Shown here: positions 1 through 9,142 of the stretch, piece after piece
How positions within the stretch are numbered: the first letter of the stretch is position 1
Layout: every line of letters begins with the position of its first letter
NCBI GenBank assembly: GCA_025358305.1
Contig: JANYJZ010000035.1
Coordinates: forward strand, 106,329-170,328
Length of the DNA stretch: 64,000 nt
Origin: Ignavibacteriota bacterium
Lineage (GTDB): Bacteria; Bacteroidota; Ignavibacteria; UBA10030; SZUA-254
Direction of reading: 5' to 3'
Notes under the pieces: generated by a model
What the model saw: only the letters and a program-made list of their open reading frames with translations
What the model was told of the DNA's origin: nothing
The model's database searches: none
Made by a program: the position numbers and the translations under genes

Positions 1-137
1 CGACGTATTCTTCACTTGGGCGTCTCTCTCACGTGTGGGTCAGTTGTCTCTAGTTGTGGACACGATGTGGATGGATGAAAATGTTTGAAATTTATTCAAA
101 AGTCAAGTTTTCCCCTCCTCGGACCGATTTACCTTGT

Positions 138-166
138 TTGACTTTCAGCCGTTTTTTTGCTATATA
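138..166 (+). promoter_or_regulatory. sigma70-type promoter of the purC operon
   Basis: TTGACT at 138-143, a 17-nt spacer and TATATA at 161-166. The predicted start of transcription near 173 lies just upstream of purC. No gene is visible in 1-137. Confidence 0.7.
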
Positions 167-195
167 TCAAGGCCTGTTGATCACGTTTGGAGAAT

Positions 196-948
196 ATGAA
201 AATACCAGCGCAGGGTACGGCTGACGAAGCTGGACCTAAGCCAGCGAAAAGTGGAAAACGCGACCTATTCTGCGAACGGCAGGGTAAGCTCTTCTATCGT
301 ACCGAAAAACCCGACCTCCTCATACAAGAAATCAAGTCCAACGGCGTAGATCCGTCAAAAAAGAAGCCCAAGACGCGTGATCTGTCCGCGCTTCGGAACG
401 AGATCTCCGCATACCTGCTCGAATACGTCGAGGGGTTTCACATCCCGACCTACTTCGTGAGCAGGCTTTCCCCGACCGAGATGACCGTCAAGCGATCGGA
501 ACCGATCCCGCTGACCGTGCGCGTATTCAACAGAGGCGACGACGTCCTGGCGGAGCGGTTTGGTCTGAAAGAGGGCAAGGAACTTGATGTTCCCGTCATC
601 GAGCATTTCTACCAGTCGAACGGGTCGGCACCAGCGTGGGTGAACGAGTACCACGTCTCCGCGTTCGGCATCGCCACGCCTGAAGAATTGAAGCAGATCA
701 ACAGGATCTCCTCGAAGGTCAACGCGGTCTTGCGCGGACTCTGCGACCGCCGGCAGCTCGGCCTGGCGAAGCTCAAGCTCGAGTTTGGCCGCTACAAGGG
801 CGCGGTGATCCTCAGCGAGGAGCTCTCGCCTCTGACGTGCCAGTTCCTTGACTTCGCATCGGCGAAACAGGACCGGTTCTCACTGGGCGACGTCGGCTCG
901 GCAGAATCCCTGGCGGAACTCTGTGATCGTCTGCGTCTGACCGTATAA
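196..948 (+). CDS. purC: phosphoribosylaminoimidazole-succinocarboxamide synthase (SAICAR synthetase)
   Basis: Joins CAIR and aspartate with ATP to make SAICAR in purine synthesis; cytoplasmic. About 250 aa, the usual length of the short bacterial form. Recognisable blocks are the N-terminal GKLFYRT and DLLIQEIKSNG strands, the ELDVPVIEHFYQ and VNEYHVSAFGIAT region, and the KLEFGR core followed by EELSPLTC near residue 215 (usually DEISPDTC, so the first acidic residue is Glu here). ATG 196 is chosen; an in-frame TTG at 187 is the alternative. GGAG at 189-192 lies unusually close to the ATG, so the start is not certain. First gene of a tightly packed + run with purS and purQ further down. Confidence 0.93.
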   Translation: MKIPAQGTADEAGPKPAKSGKRDLFCERQGKLFYRTEKPDLLIQEIKSNGVDPSKKKPKTRDLSALRNEISAYLLEYVEGFHIPTYFVSRLSPTEMTVKRSEPIPLTVRVFNRGDDVLAERFGLKEGKELDVPVIEHFYQSNGSAPAWVNEYHVSAFGIATPEELKQINRISSKVNAVLRGLCDRRQLGLAKLKLEFGRYKGAVILSEELSPLTCQFLDFASAKQDRFSLGDVGSAESLAELCDRLRLTV

Positions 949-965
949 CGGCATACACCGGCGGC

Positions 966-1634
966 GTGATCACAAAATACGGTTCGAATGTTGTTGCATG
1001 GTTCTTTGTCATATGTCTCTCGGGCATGGCGGGAGCGCTCTTCCTTCTGGAGCCCGCTGCCGCGCGGTACGGGGTCGCGTTTTTCTTCGCGCTCGTGCTC
1101 GGATTTGTCCTGAACTTCTTCCGTGATCCGGAGCGCGTGACGCCTTCCGGCGACGGGCTCGTCATCTCCCCGGCCGACGGAAGGGTTTGCCTCATCAAGG
1201 AGCTCTTTGAAGGCGAGTTCCTCGGCGCGGACGCTGTGCAGGTGAGCATCTTCATGTCGCCGTTGAACGTCCACGTGAACCGGTATCCGGTCTCGGGCAC
1301 GGTGGGGTTCTTCAAGCATTACCCCGGAGAGTATCTTGTGGCGTTCGACGACAAGTCGTCGGAGCGCAACGAACGGACGCACATCGGCATTGATGCGGAC
1401 GGCTGGAAGATCCTCTTCAAGCAGATCGCGGGCACGGTCGCCCGGAGGATCATCGCCGACCTTGCGGTCGGCCAGCGGGCGGTCGCGGGCGAACGGTTCG
1501 GCATGATCCGGTTCGGGTCCCGCGTGGACGTCCTCATGCCCAAGGGAACGGCCGTTCGGGTCTCCCTTGGCGAGCATGTCGTTGCGGGTGAAACAATTCT
1601 CGCAGAGTACCGTCAGGGGAAGGACGCGGCATGA
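966..1634 (+). CDS. psd: phosphatidylserine decarboxylase proenzyme, short type
   Basis: Makes phosphatidylethanolamine from phosphatidylserine. 222 aa, matching the short PSD-A class. Hydrophobic N-terminal segments at about 8-50 anchor it to the membrane. FRDPER (52-57) and SPADG (68-72) are family blocks, and FGS (183-185) near the C-terminus supplies the serine that self-cleaves to the pyruvoyl cofactor. GTG start, 17 nt after purC. It is directly followed by pssA, which makes its substrate, so the two form a phospholipid pair embedded in the purine operon. Confidence 0.93.
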   Translation: MITKYGSNVVAWFFVICLSGMAGALFLLEPAAARYGVAFFFALVLGFVLNFFRDPERVTPSGDGLVISPADGRVCLIKELFEGEFLGADAVQVSIFMSPLNVHVNRYPVSGTVGFFKHYPGEYLVAFDDKSSERNERTHIGIDADGWKILFKQIAGTVARRIIADLAVGQRAVAGERFGMIRFGSRVDVLMPKGTAVRVSLGEHVVAGETILAEYRQGKDAA

Positions 1635-1674
1635 GGCCGCATCGCCCGACGGACCAGCGAAGGAATCTCAGCGT

Positions 1675-2439
1675 ATGAAAATTACCAGAGCGGTCGTTCC
1701 GAGTCTCTTCACAGTCCTGAACATCTTCTGCGGGTTCCGGTCGATCGTCTATACCGCACAGTCGGATTTCAAGCTCGCCGCGTGGTTCATCATCCTCGCC
1801 GGTGTCTTCGACGTCCTGGACGGCGTCATGGCGCGGATCACGAAGTCCTCGAGCGACTTCGGCGTGGAGTTCGACTCGCTCTCCGACGTCGTCTCGTTCG
1901 GCGCCGCGCCGTCGTTCCTCGTCTATTCGATCCACCTTTACTCCATGAGCGGCTTTGGGATGCTCGTGAGTGCGATGCCGATGATCTTCGGCGCCCTGCG
2001 CCTCGCGCGGTTCAACGTGCAGCTTGTGGGCTATGACAAGGACTATTTCAAAGGGCTTCCCATCCCTGCTTCCGCGCTGACGCTCTGCGCGTTCGTCCTC
2101 ACGTACGGGAAGAACGTCCCGGGCCTCACCGGCCTAGAAGCGACGTTCCTGACGCCGCTCGTCATCGTCGTGTCGCTCCTCATGGTGAGCAGCGTCAAAT
2201 ATGATACGCTGCCGAAGTTTTCCGGCCATGCCATACGGCAGCATCCGATGCGGTTCACCGTCGGTATCGTCGGATTGACATCGATCATCATCACTAAAGG
2301 CGCCGCGCTGTTCCCGTTCTTCGTCTTCTACATCGTGACGGGTCCGTTGCGCTACGTGATACAGTTCATCCACCATTCGCTCCATCCGTCGGAAAAATCC
2401 GAGGATCAGGAGTCGGAAATGTCCAGCGTTGACGTCTAG
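1675..2439 (+). CDS. pssA: CDP-diacylglycerol--serine O-phosphatidyltransferase
   Basis: Transfers a phosphatidyl group from CDP-diacylglycerol to serine. 254 aa, polytopic membrane protein. The CDP-alcohol phosphatidyltransferase signature is complete: D46-x2-D49-G-x2-A-R, then G63-x3-D67-x3-D71. The start is ATG 1675, preceded by GAAGGA at 1659-1664; the reading frame is open further upstream but would overlap psd. C-terminal tail of about 20 acidic and polar residues. Acts just before Psd in the phosphatidylethanolamine pathway. Confidence 0.93.
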   Translation: MKITRAVVPSLFTVLNIFCGFRSIVYTAQSDFKLAAWFIILAGVFDVLDGVMARITKSSSDFGVEFDSLSDVVSFGAAPSFLVYSIHLYSMSGFGMLVSAMPMIFGALRLARFNVQLVGYDKDYFKGLPIPASALTLCAFVLTYGKNVPGLTGLEATFLTPLVIVVSLLMVSSVKYDTLPKFSGHAIRQHPMRFTVGIVGLTSIIITKGAALFPFFVFYIVTGPLRYVIQFIHHSLHPSEKSEDQESEMSSVDV

Positions 2440-2451
2440 GAGAGCGCCGCA

Positions 2452-2700
2452 GTGTACCTTGCCAAGATCACGATAACGCTCAGAAAATCGATCCTCGACC
2501 CCCAGGGCAAGGCGGTGCACCACGCTCTGGAGAGTCTCGGGATGGCGTCCATGAAGGACGTCCGCATCGGGAAGTATATGGAAGTACGGATCGACACGAA
2601 CGACAAACAAGAGGCCGAGCGCCTCACCGACGAGTCCTGCAAGAAGCTTTTAGCGAACGTCGTCATGGAAGATTATGCATTTTCGGTAGAGGCGGTCTGA
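2452..2700 (+). CDS. purS: phosphoribosylformylglycinamidine synthase subunit PurS
   Basis: Small bridging subunit of the three-part FGAM synthase (PurS, PurQ, small PurL). 82 aa, the normal length. It opens with the typical [20 protein letters not shown] block, with [10 protein letters not shown] and the acidic C-terminal NVVMEDYAF following. GTG start, 12 nt after pssA and 1 nt before purQ. Small PurL is not in this window. Confidence 0.93.
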   Translation: MYLAKITITLRKSILDPQGKAVHHALESLGMASMKDVRIGKYMEVRIDTNDKQEAERLTDESCKKLLANVVMEDYAFSVEAV

Positions 2701-2701
2701 C

Positions 2702-3433
2702 ATGCCCGCGCTGACATTTGGCATCGTCGTCTTCCCGGGATCGAACTGCGATCACGACGCGCAGTACGCCCTCGGGACCGTCTGCGGCCAGGAAACGCGA
2801 CTCCTCTGGCACAAAGAGACCTCGCTCCAAGGTGCGGACGTCATCATCCTCCCGGGCGGGTTTTCCTACGGCGATTACTTGCGCTGCGGCGCGATCGCTC
2901 GGTTCTCGCCGATCATGAAGGAGGTCATCGCATTCGCCAACGATGGCGGCACCGTCATCGGCATCTGCAACGGATTCCAGATCCTCTGCGAGGCGGGACT
3001 GCTTCCCGGCGTTCTCCTGCGGAACGAACAATTGAGGTTCTCCTGTTCCTACGTCCATCTGCGTGTGGAACAGAACACATCGCGCTACACCTCGGCCTGC
3101 GTGCCCGGCGAGGTGCTCCGCATACCGATCGCGCACGGGGACGGGAACTACTTTGCCGACGCGGAGACGCTCCGGACCCTCGAGGAGAAGCGCCGGGTCC
3201 TCTTCCGGTACTGCGACCCCGACGGTACCGTGTCAGGCGGCGCGAATCCGAACGGCTCCCTGCGGAACATCGCGGGCATCATGAACGAACAGGGGAACGT
3301 CATGGGAATGATGCCGCATCCCGAGCGCGCCGTCGAGGCTCTCCTCGGACCGACGGACGGGCGCAAGGTCCTCCGTTCCATCATTGAAAGTGTTGTAGTG
3401 CACGGCGAGCTCACTCATTCATCGTTATCATAA
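2702..3433 (+). CDS. purQ: phosphoribosylformylglycinamidine synthase subunit PurQ (glutaminase)
   Basis: Class I glutamine amidotransferase that supplies ammonia to the FGAM synthase. 243 aa. FPGSNCDHD at 11-19, the oxyanion block PGGFSYGD, the catalytic cysteine C89 in GICNGFQ, and the His-Glu pair H207 and E209 in PHPERA complete the triad. Starts 1 nt after purS, so the two are probably translationally coupled. Confidence 0.95.
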   Translation: MPALTFGIVVFPGSNCDHDAQYALGTVCGQETRLLWHKETSLQGADVIILPGGFSYGDYLRCGAIARFSPIMKEVIAFANDGGTVIGICNGFQILCEAGLLPGVLLRNEQLRFSCSYVHLRVEQNTSRYTSACVPGEVLRIPIAHGDGNYFADAETLRTLEEKRRVLFRYCDPDGTVSGGANPNGSLRNIAGIMNEQGNVMGMMPHPERAVEALLGPTDGRKVLRSIIESVVVHGELTHSSLS

Positions 3434-3444
3434 AGGAGTACGTT

Positions 3445-3642
3445 ATGTTTGGCAATCTCGGTACCGGCGAAATCATCCTCATCCTTCTCATCGTCCTCAT
3501 CTTCTTCGGTGCGAAGAAGATCCCGGAGCTCGCGCAGGGCCTCGGCAAGGGCCTGCGTGAATTCCGCAAGGCGGCCCGGGACATCCAGGACGAGGTGGAG
3601 CATCCGGAAGACCACAAGAAAATAGACAACAGCCCGAAGTAG
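3445..3642 (+). CDS. tatA: Sec-independent translocase subunit TatA/TatE
   Basis: Pore-forming component of the twin-arginine export system. 65 aa: one N-terminal transmembrane helix (about 5-20), the FGAKKIPEL hinge, an amphipathic helix rich in Gly, Lys and Arg to about residue 50, and a charged tail. AAGGAG at 3433-3438 precedes the ATG. No tatC is in the window. The Rieske protein at 39276 carries an SRRYF leader that may use this pathway. Confidence 0.92.
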   Translation: MFGNLGTGEIILILLIVLIFFGAKKIPELAQGLGKGLREFRKAARDIQDEVEHPEDHKKIDNSPK

Positions 3643-3746
3643 GTTCGAGCTGTCGTATCATTGATGCCGGCGGGAACAGCGGCGCGCCGGGAGACCTCCC
3701 GGCAGCGGGACTTCCGCGACCCGCCGATCCCTATCAGGAGCGGCCG

Positions 3747-5159
3747 TTGGCTGTAATACGCGACATTCATACCCACCGCTCGCTCGTCCGTTCCGGCACA
3801 GCGAGCTGCGAGACGATCACCCGCGGATTTCTTGATTCCATCAGGGAACATGAGAGCCTGAATGCGTTCCGGGCGCTCTTTCCCGAGGAATCCCTCGGGC
3901 GCGCCCGCGCCATCGACGCGAAACGATCGACGGCAGGTGCGCTTGCGGGAGTGGTGCTCGCCACCAAGGACAACATCTGCCGGAAAGGCAAGCCCACCGG
4001 CTGCTGTTCGAAGATCCTCGAAGGCTACGTCTCACCGTACGACGCAACGGTCGTCCGCCGACTCGAAGAGGCCGACGCTGTGCTCGTCGGCACGACGAAC
4101 ATGGACGAGTTCGCGATGGGTTCCTCCACCGAAAATTCCGCCTACGGCACGACCCGTCACCCCCTCGATGCGCAACGCGTTCCCGGCGGCTCCAGCGGCG
4201 GTTCCGCAGCGGCCGTAGCAGCCGGGCTCGTCACTGCGGCGCTCGGGTCGGATACCGGCGGATCGATCCGCCAGCCGGCTTCGTTCTGCGGCGTGGTCGG
4301 ACTCAAGCCGACGTACGGCCGAGTTTCCCGGTACGGACTCGTGGCATTCGCATCCTCGCTCGACCAGATCGGGCCGCTCACCCGAACCGTCCGAGATGCC
4401 GCGGAGATCCTGCAGGTGATCGCCGGGCATGATCCGTCGGATGCGACCTCTTCGCGCGAAGCTGTTCCGGCCTACGTGGACGCCCTCACGAGAGATGTCA
4501 AAGGCCTGCGTGTCGGGCTCCCGAAGGAATATTTCACAACGGCGCTCGACAAGGGCATCGCGGACGCGATCATGTCCCGCGTGGAGTTCCTCCGGGCGCG
4601 CGGAGCGGTCGTTCGGGACGTTTCGCTCCCGCATGCGGAGTATTCGGTCGCGACATATTACGTGATCTCGACGGCGGAAGCGTCTTCCAATCTCGCGCGG
4701 TTCGACGGTGCGCGGTACGGACGCCGGTCCGACGGAACGACTCTCGCGGAGATGTATACGCGTTCCCGCAGCGAGGGATTTGGCAACGAAGTGAAGCGAC
4801 GCATCATGCTCGGGACGTACGTGCTCTCCGCGGGGTATTACGACGCGTATTACAGGAAAGCGCAGAAGATGCGCCGCCTCATCGTGAACGACTTCGAGAA
4901 CGCGTTCCGCGAAGTGGACTGCATCCTCACTCCCACGACGCCCACGACGGCGTTCGCGGTAGGGGAGAAGGCGGGAGATCCGCTGACGATGTACCTGTCG
5001 GACGTCTTCACGGTCTCGGCGAATCTCGCCGGCATCCCGGGCCTGAGCATCCCGTGCGGGAAGGATGCCAAGGGGCTCCCGATCGGATTGCAGATTCTGG
5101 GTAAACGCTTCGACGAATCGACCATCTTGCGCACAGGAGATTTTCTGGAAAGTGTCTGA
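3747..5159 (+). CDS. gatA: Asp-tRNA(Asn)/Glu-tRNA(Gln) amidotransferase subunit A
   Basis: Amidase subunit that releases ammonia from glutamine to convert Glu-tRNA(Gln) and/or Asp-tRNA(Asn). 470 aa, the usual length. The amidase Ser-cisSer-Lys triad is visible: K74 in ATKDN, cis-Ser 153 in GGSSGGS and S173 in [13 protein letters not shown] start 3747 is supported by CAGGAG at 3735-3740. gatB and gatC are not adjacent. Confidence 0.94.
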   Translation: MAVIRDIHTHRSLVRSGTASCETITRGFLDSIREHESLNAFRALFPEESLGRARAIDAKRSTAGALAGVVLATKDNICRKGKPTGCCSKILEGYVSPYDATVVRRLEEADAVLVGTTNMDEFAMGSSTENSAYGTTRHPLDAQRVPGGSSGGSAAAVAAGLVTAALGSDTGGSIRQPASFCGVVGLKPTYGRVSRYGLVAFASSLDQIGPLTRTVRDAAEILQVIAGHDPSDATSSREAVPAYVDALTRDVKGLRVGLPKEYFTTALDKGIADAIMSRVEFLRARGAVVRDVSLPHAEYSVATYYVISTAEASSNLARFDGARYGRRSDGTTLAEMYTRSRSEGFGNEVKRRIMLGTYVLSAGYYDAYYRKAQKMRRLIVNDFENAFREVDCILTPTTPTTAFAVGEKAGDPLTMYLSDVFTVSANLAGIPGLSIPCGKDAKGLPIGLQILGKRFDESTILRTGDFLESV

Positions 5160-5222
5160 GTCACCAGCTGTTTGTTCTGCATTTAAGCCACCACATCGAA
5201 CATTATTCTACTCTGAAATCGT

Positions 5223-6188
5223 ATGAGCATCCTTGTCAATAAGAAATCACGCGTCGTTGTCCAGGGGATCACCGGCGGAGAGGGGACGTTTCACACCCAG
5301 CAAATGATCGCCTACGGGACGAAGATCGTCGCCGGCGTCACTCCCGGCAAGGGAGGGATCCAGTACAACGGCAATGATGAATATCCGTTCAAGAGGCCGG
5401 TGCCGGTGTTCAACACCGTCGCCGATGCGGTCCGCGAAGAAGGGGCCGATGTGTCGATCATCTTCGTCCCGGCGGCATTCGCAGCGGAAGCGGTCATGGA
5501 AGCCGCGGAGGCGGGCGTACAACTCATCGTCACGATCACCGAGGGGATCCCCATCCGGGACATGGTGAAGGTGAAGGAATACCTTCTGCGCACCGGAACG
5601 CGGATGATCGGCCCGAACTGTCCCGGCATCATCACGCCCGGCGAGTGCAAGCTCGGCATCATGCCGGGATTCATCCATCGTCCCGGGAAGGTCGGCATCA
5701 TCTCCCGCAGCGGCACCCTGACGTACGAGGCCGTCTGGCAGGTGTCCGAGCTCGGGATGGGTCAGTCGACATGCATCGGCATCGGCGGCGACCCGATCAT
5801 CGGGACACAGTTCATCGACGCCCTGAAGCTCTTCCGCGAGGACGACGCGACGGACGCCGTGATCATGATCGGCGAGATCGGCGGTTCCGCGGAGGAAGAG
5901 GCGGCCGACTACGTACGCAAGCATTTCAACAAGCCTGTCGTCGGCTTCATCGCGGGCAGGACGGCACCTCCGGGTCGCCGCATGGGCCACGCGGGCGCGA
6001 TCATTTCTGGCGGCAAAGGAACGGCGGTCGAGAAGATGAAGGCGATGAAGAAGGCGGGGATCCATGTTGTGGAGAGTCCTGCGATGATTGGACGGATGGT
6101 CTACTCGCTCGTCGGCAAGAAATCGTCGAAAAAGACCTTCGTGGTCTCGCGCGGCACGGCAGCGTCGCGGTCCAAACGGAAGAAATAA
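5223..6188 (+). CDS. sucD: succinate--CoA ligase subunit alpha
   Basis: CoA-binding, phosphohistidine-carrying subunit of succinyl-CoA synthetase in the TCA cycle. 321 aa. It shows [13 protein letters not shown] and TPGKGG at the N-terminus, GPNCPG, SRSGTL, and [10 protein letters not shown] with the active-site histidine. About 25 residues after the conserved YSLVGKK end form a Lys/Arg/Ser-rich tail absent from typical SucD, apparently an extension. sucC is not in the window. Confidence 0.93.
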   Translation: MSILVNKKSRVVVQGITGGEGTFHTQQMIAYGTKIVAGVTPGKGGIQYNGNDEYPFKRPVPVFNTVADAVREEGADVSIIFVPAAFAAEAVMEAAEAGVQLIVTITEGIPIRDMVKVKEYLLRTGTRMIGPNCPGIITPGECKLGIMPGFIHRPGKVGIISRSGTLTYEAVWQVSELGMGQSTCIGIGGDPIIGTQFIDALKLFREDDATDAVIMIGEIGGSAEEEAADYVRKHFNKPVVGFIAGRTAPPGRRMGHAGAIISGGKGTAVEKMKAMKKAGIHVVESPAMIGRMVYSLVGKKSSKKTFVVSRGTAASRSKRKK

Positions 6189-6205
6189 CCATACTCGGAA
6201 CGACC

Positions 6206-6571
6206 ATGGCGCACTCTCAGGCATTTCTTGACCTCGTCAACGACGCAAAACGCCGCGTGAAGGAAACGAACCCCGAGGAAGTGAAGCGGCGGCTCGATGC
6301 GGGGGAAGCTCTCCTCATCGTCGATACGAGAGAAGACAACGAGTGGGAAAAAGGGCGCATCGCCGGCGCGATCCACCTCGGCAAAGGGATCATCGAGCGC
6401 GACGTGGAGGGCAAGGCGCCCGACAAGGACAAGGAGATCATTCTCTACTGCGGCGGTGGATTTCGGTCCGCGCTCTCGGCCGACAACCTTCAGAAGATGG
6501 GATACACGAACGTCGTCTCGATGGACGGGGGGTGGCGGCGCTGGAAGGAACTGGGGTATCCTACCGAGTAG
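6206..6571 (+). CDS. rhodanese-like domain protein
   Basis: Single rhodanese (sulfurtransferase-type) domain, 121 aa, predicted cytoplasmic. VDTREDNEW (39-47) and GAIHLGKG are family blocks, the active-loop cysteine is C82 in YCGGGFRSA, and MDGGW follows. The frame is open upstream within sucD, but ATG 6206 is the first start outside that gene and fits domain length. Substrate unknown; lies between sucD and ndk on the same strand. Confidence 0.85.
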   Translation: MAHSQAFLDLVNDAKRRVKETNPEEVKRRLDAGEALLIVDTREDNEWEKGRIAGAIHLGKGIIERDVEGKAPDKDKEIILYCGGGFRSALSADNLQKMGYTNVVSMDGGWRRWKELGYPTE

Positions 6572-6634
6572 GACTCGGAGATTTGATCTGCATGAACGTA
6601 AATCGAACATCATTCATCATACATGGAGCATACT

Positions 6635-7060
6635 GTGGTTGAACGTACATTAGCTATTCTCAAGCCGGACTGCGTCCGGAAGCATCTCATCGGCGAGGTC
6701 GTCGCCCGGATCGAAAAGGCCGGCTTCACCGTTCTGGCGATGAAGAAGGTCCGGCTGTCGAAGGAATCTGCCGGCGGGTTCTACGCCGTACATAAAGGCA
6801 GGCCCTTCTACGACGGGCTCGTGGAGTTCATGAGCTCCGGGCCGTGCGTCCCGATCGCCCTTGAAAAAGAGAACGCCGTCGCCGATTACCGTACGCTCAT
6901 CGGCGCGACCGATCCGAAGGATGCGGCCCCGGGCACCATCCGGAAGCTCTTCGCCGACAACAAGGGGGAGAATATCGTGCACGGATCCGACTCTCCGGAG
7001 AACGGCCTCAGCGAGATCAATTACTTCTTTTCCAGCAAGGAACTCATCGAAGTGGGTTAA
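6635..7060 (+). CDS. ndk: nucleoside diphosphate kinase
   Basis: Equilibrates NTP and NDP pools through a phosphohistidine. 141 aa. N-terminal [10 protein letters not shown], and the active-site histidine H116 in [11 protein letters not shown] 6635 is preferred: GGAG at 6625-6628 lies 6 nt upstream and the resulting N-terminus matches the family. An ATG at 6623 would add four residues but overlaps that ribosome site. Last gene before the 7082-7115 terminator. Confidence 0.95.
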   Translation: MVERTLAILKPDCVRKHLIGEVVARIEKAGFTVLAMKKVRLSKESAGGFYAVHKGRPFYDGLVEFMSSGPCVPIALEKENAVADYRTLIGATDPKDAAPGTIRKLFADNKGENIVHGSDSPENGLSEINYFFSSKELIEVG

Positions 7061-7081
7061 CAGCGGGAAATGGCGGTTCGG

Positions 7082-7115
7082 GCCGGTTCCTTTGCACGAA
7101 GGAACCGGCTTTTTT
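7082..7115 (+). terminator. rho-independent terminator after ndk
   Basis: GCCGGTTCC (7082-7090) pairs with GGAACCGGC (7101-7109), followed by six T (7110-7115). It overlaps the stop codon of the convergent methyltransferase gene. Confidence 0.93.
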
Positions 7116-7941
7116 ACGTCCTGTCGCGTTCGCGCCGGGCTTCGTAGAGGAAGACGGCGCTCGCACTGGCGACGTTCAGCGAGTCGGTGTCGTTGAGCAT
7201 CGGTATCGACACGCGGTCGGTGCAGGCCTCGAGCACATCGTCCGATATCCCTTCCCCCTCGTTTCCAAGGACGATGCAGCAGTTCCCCCGTAGAGCGTTC
7301 GAGGTGTGGATCGGGGTGCCGGCGGGGGTCGTCGCAACGACCTTTGTCCCGTATTCCCGGCTGAGTCCCCGAAGCGCTTCCGGGAGGTCGTCCACGTGGA
7401 CGATGCGCATATCGAAGACCGTCCCCATGGAGTTCCGGACGGCGCGGCGAAGATAGGGACTGCTGGACGACGCACCGACGACGAGTGCGTCGACGCCGAA
7501 CGCGGCGCAATTCCTGATGACGACGCCGACATTCTCCGCGTTGACCAGACCGTCGAGTGCGACAAGGAGGTGAGGGGCGGCGATGGCCCGGATGGTCTCG
7601 TCGAGGGATCGTTCCTCCGGGACTCGTGCGACCGCCATGATCCCCTGGTGGAGGTTGAACCCGACGATCTCCTCCATGAGGTCCCTCCCGGCGAGATAGA
7701 TCGGCACCTCTGGCAGGCGCGGCGCCCCTTGCGTCCGGCGGATCCGCTCAAGCCATGTCTCGGTCGCGAGGATGGAGACGATCGTGAACGAGGACATGAG
7801 GAGGCGTTCGACGACCTTTTCCCCCTCGGCGACGAAGATCCCCTCCTTATAATGATCCGCCGGACGCCGAAGCGTCCGGTACGGCCGTAAGTAGGGCGCA
7901 TCGAGCGACGTGATGCGGATGATCTGTTCTGCCGGTTTCAT
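7114..7941 (-). CDS. TrmH/SpoU-family RNA 2'-O-methyltransferase
   Basis: SAM-dependent RNA ribose methyltransferase of the SPOUT class. An N-terminal substrate-binding domain (PYRTLRRPADHYKEGIFVAEG) is followed by the knotted catalytic domain with all three motifs: NAENVGVVIRNCAAFG, LGNEGEGIS, and IPMLNDTDSLNVASASAV near the C-terminus. About 275 aa from the ATG at 7941; the frame extends to 8061 with 40 more residues that do not resemble the family, so the shorter start is preferred. Convergent with ndk. The RNA target cannot be told from sequence. Confidence 0.88.
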   Translation of the reverse strand: MKPAEQIIRITSLDAPYLRPYRTLRRPADHYKEGIFVAEGEKVVERLLMSSFTIVSILATETWLERIRRTQGAPRLPEVPIYLAGRDLMEEIVGFNLHQGIMAVARVPEERSLDETIRAIAAPHLLVALDGLVNAENVGVVIRNCAAFGVDALVVGASSSSPYLRRAVRNSMGTVFDMRIVHVDDLPEALRGLSREYGTKVVATTPAGTPIHTSNALRGNCCIVLGNEGEGISDDVLEACTDRVSIPMLNDTDSLNVASASAVFLYEARRERDRT

Positions 7942-8061
7942 GTGGGAAGAAAGATAGGCCGAAAGGTCCTCAGAAGCAAGAAATGACACGTTCCGGAGCG
8001 ATGACGCCTCGACGTTGCCGGCGGAAGTCGTCAATAAGAACGAACGTAGCGATCGTACCAT

Positions 8062-8506
8062 GGATCGATCGACATTATTAACGCAGGTAGTCGTTGTCGC
8101 TCATGAGCCTCGCCGAGAGGACGGTCAAGACGTGGTCTGAGAGCGGAGCGCTCCCCTCGAGCACGATCCCCCCCCGGAGGTGCCACAGAAAAAAATCCTC
8201 ACGCATGAGATCCTCACACTTCGCCGAGTTGCAGGCCTCCACCAACCCCGGTGCGCTAGACGCTCAACTTCGTCAAGAACGCATTTCAGCTCAATTCGGG
8301 GTCGAAAAAAGGCCGCACTCGACAAAAAGGCAAGGAATAATTTCGATTTGGATAGATGAGTGAAACTTCTTATATTGGAAACCGTAGAAACCAATAGAGT
8401 ATTCTAAAGAATTTATTGGCTATAATTGCAGTATTTTACTGCTTTTTTTATCACCCTCTGGAAACTGTAAATACTCTATAGGTTTCCGCTGTACAAGGAG
8501 AAGGTC
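8062..8506. other. intergenic region with possible regulator-binding repeats
   Basis: 445 nt between divergent genes. No credible gene. The left part is GC-rich and featureless; the right part (8370-8500) is AT-rich. It holds a TATAAT box (8421-8426), a small hairpin GCAGTA-TTT-TACTGC (8428-8442) followed by seven T, and the long inverted repeat described separately. Confidence 0.6.
8387..8486. repeat. 17-bp inverted repeat flanking the TetR-gene leader
   Basis: GAAACCAATAGAGTATT (8387-8403) and AATACTCTATAGGTTTC (8470-8486) are inverted copies with one mismatch, 66 nt apart. They bracket a TATAAT box and a T-tailed hairpin. Given the TetR gene 20 nt downstream, operator half-sites are the simplest reading; this is inference. 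Confidence 0.55.
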
Positions 8507-9127
8507 ATGGACACTGATGCAGAGATAAAAAGCCGCATTTGCGCCGCCGCCCGTGAGCAATTCTATCTCTATGGATTCAACAAGGTAACGGTTGATGAAA
8601 TCGCCACGAAGCTCGGTATGAGCAAAAAGACGCTCTACAAGTACTTCCCGAGCAAGGACGACCTCGTCATGGAGGTGACCCGAACGACGATCGCACAGAT
8701 GGACCAGTGCTGCCAGGGGTTCCTTCTCGACGAGAATACCGATTTCGTCGTGAAGCTCAAGAACATGATGACCTTCGTGGCGATGCAGTACGCGAAGATG
8801 GGCCGACCCCTTATGGAGGACCTGGAAAAGAACGCCCCACACATCTGGAAGGAGATCGATCATTACCGCACCCAGAGCATCATGCGGTATTTCGGCAATC
8901 TCCTGAAGGAGGGGAGGGAGAAGGGCGTGTTCCGCACGGACGTCGACCGCGAGCTTGTTCTCATGATCTACAATAATGCGATCCAGAACATCATCCGCCC
9001 GGAGGTCCTCAGCCAGGTCCCCTATTCGGCCGCACAGGTGTTCGACGCGATCATCAAGATCATTTTTGAAGGTATCCTCACCGACGAGGCAAAACCGAGA
9101 TACCTTTCCAATAACGCAACTGTGTAA
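8507..9127 (+). CDS. TetR/AcrR-family transcriptional regulator
   Basis: 206 aa. N-terminal TetR helix-turn-helix (about 8-55) with FNKVTVDEIATKLGMSKKTLYKYFPSKDDLV, here shown as the core GMSKKTLYKYFPSKDDL; the remaining helices form a ligand-binding and dimer domain. AAGGAG sits 7 nt before the ATG. First gene of an operon with tolC-, adaptor- and RND-type genes, so it probably represses the pump and itself and is released by a pump substrate. Confidence 0.9.
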   Translation: MDTDAEIKSRICAAAREQFYLYGFNKVTVDEIATKLGMSKKTLYKYFPSKDDLVMEVTRTTIAQMDQCCQGFLLDENTDFVVKLKNMMTFVAMQYAKMGRPLMEDLEKNAPHIWKEIDHYRTQSIMRYFGNLLKEGREKGVFRTDVDRELVLMIYNNAIQNIIRPEVLSQVPYSAAQVFDAIIKIIFEGILTDEAKPRYLSNNATV

Positions 9128-9142
9128 CCGGAGGAGCCACTT

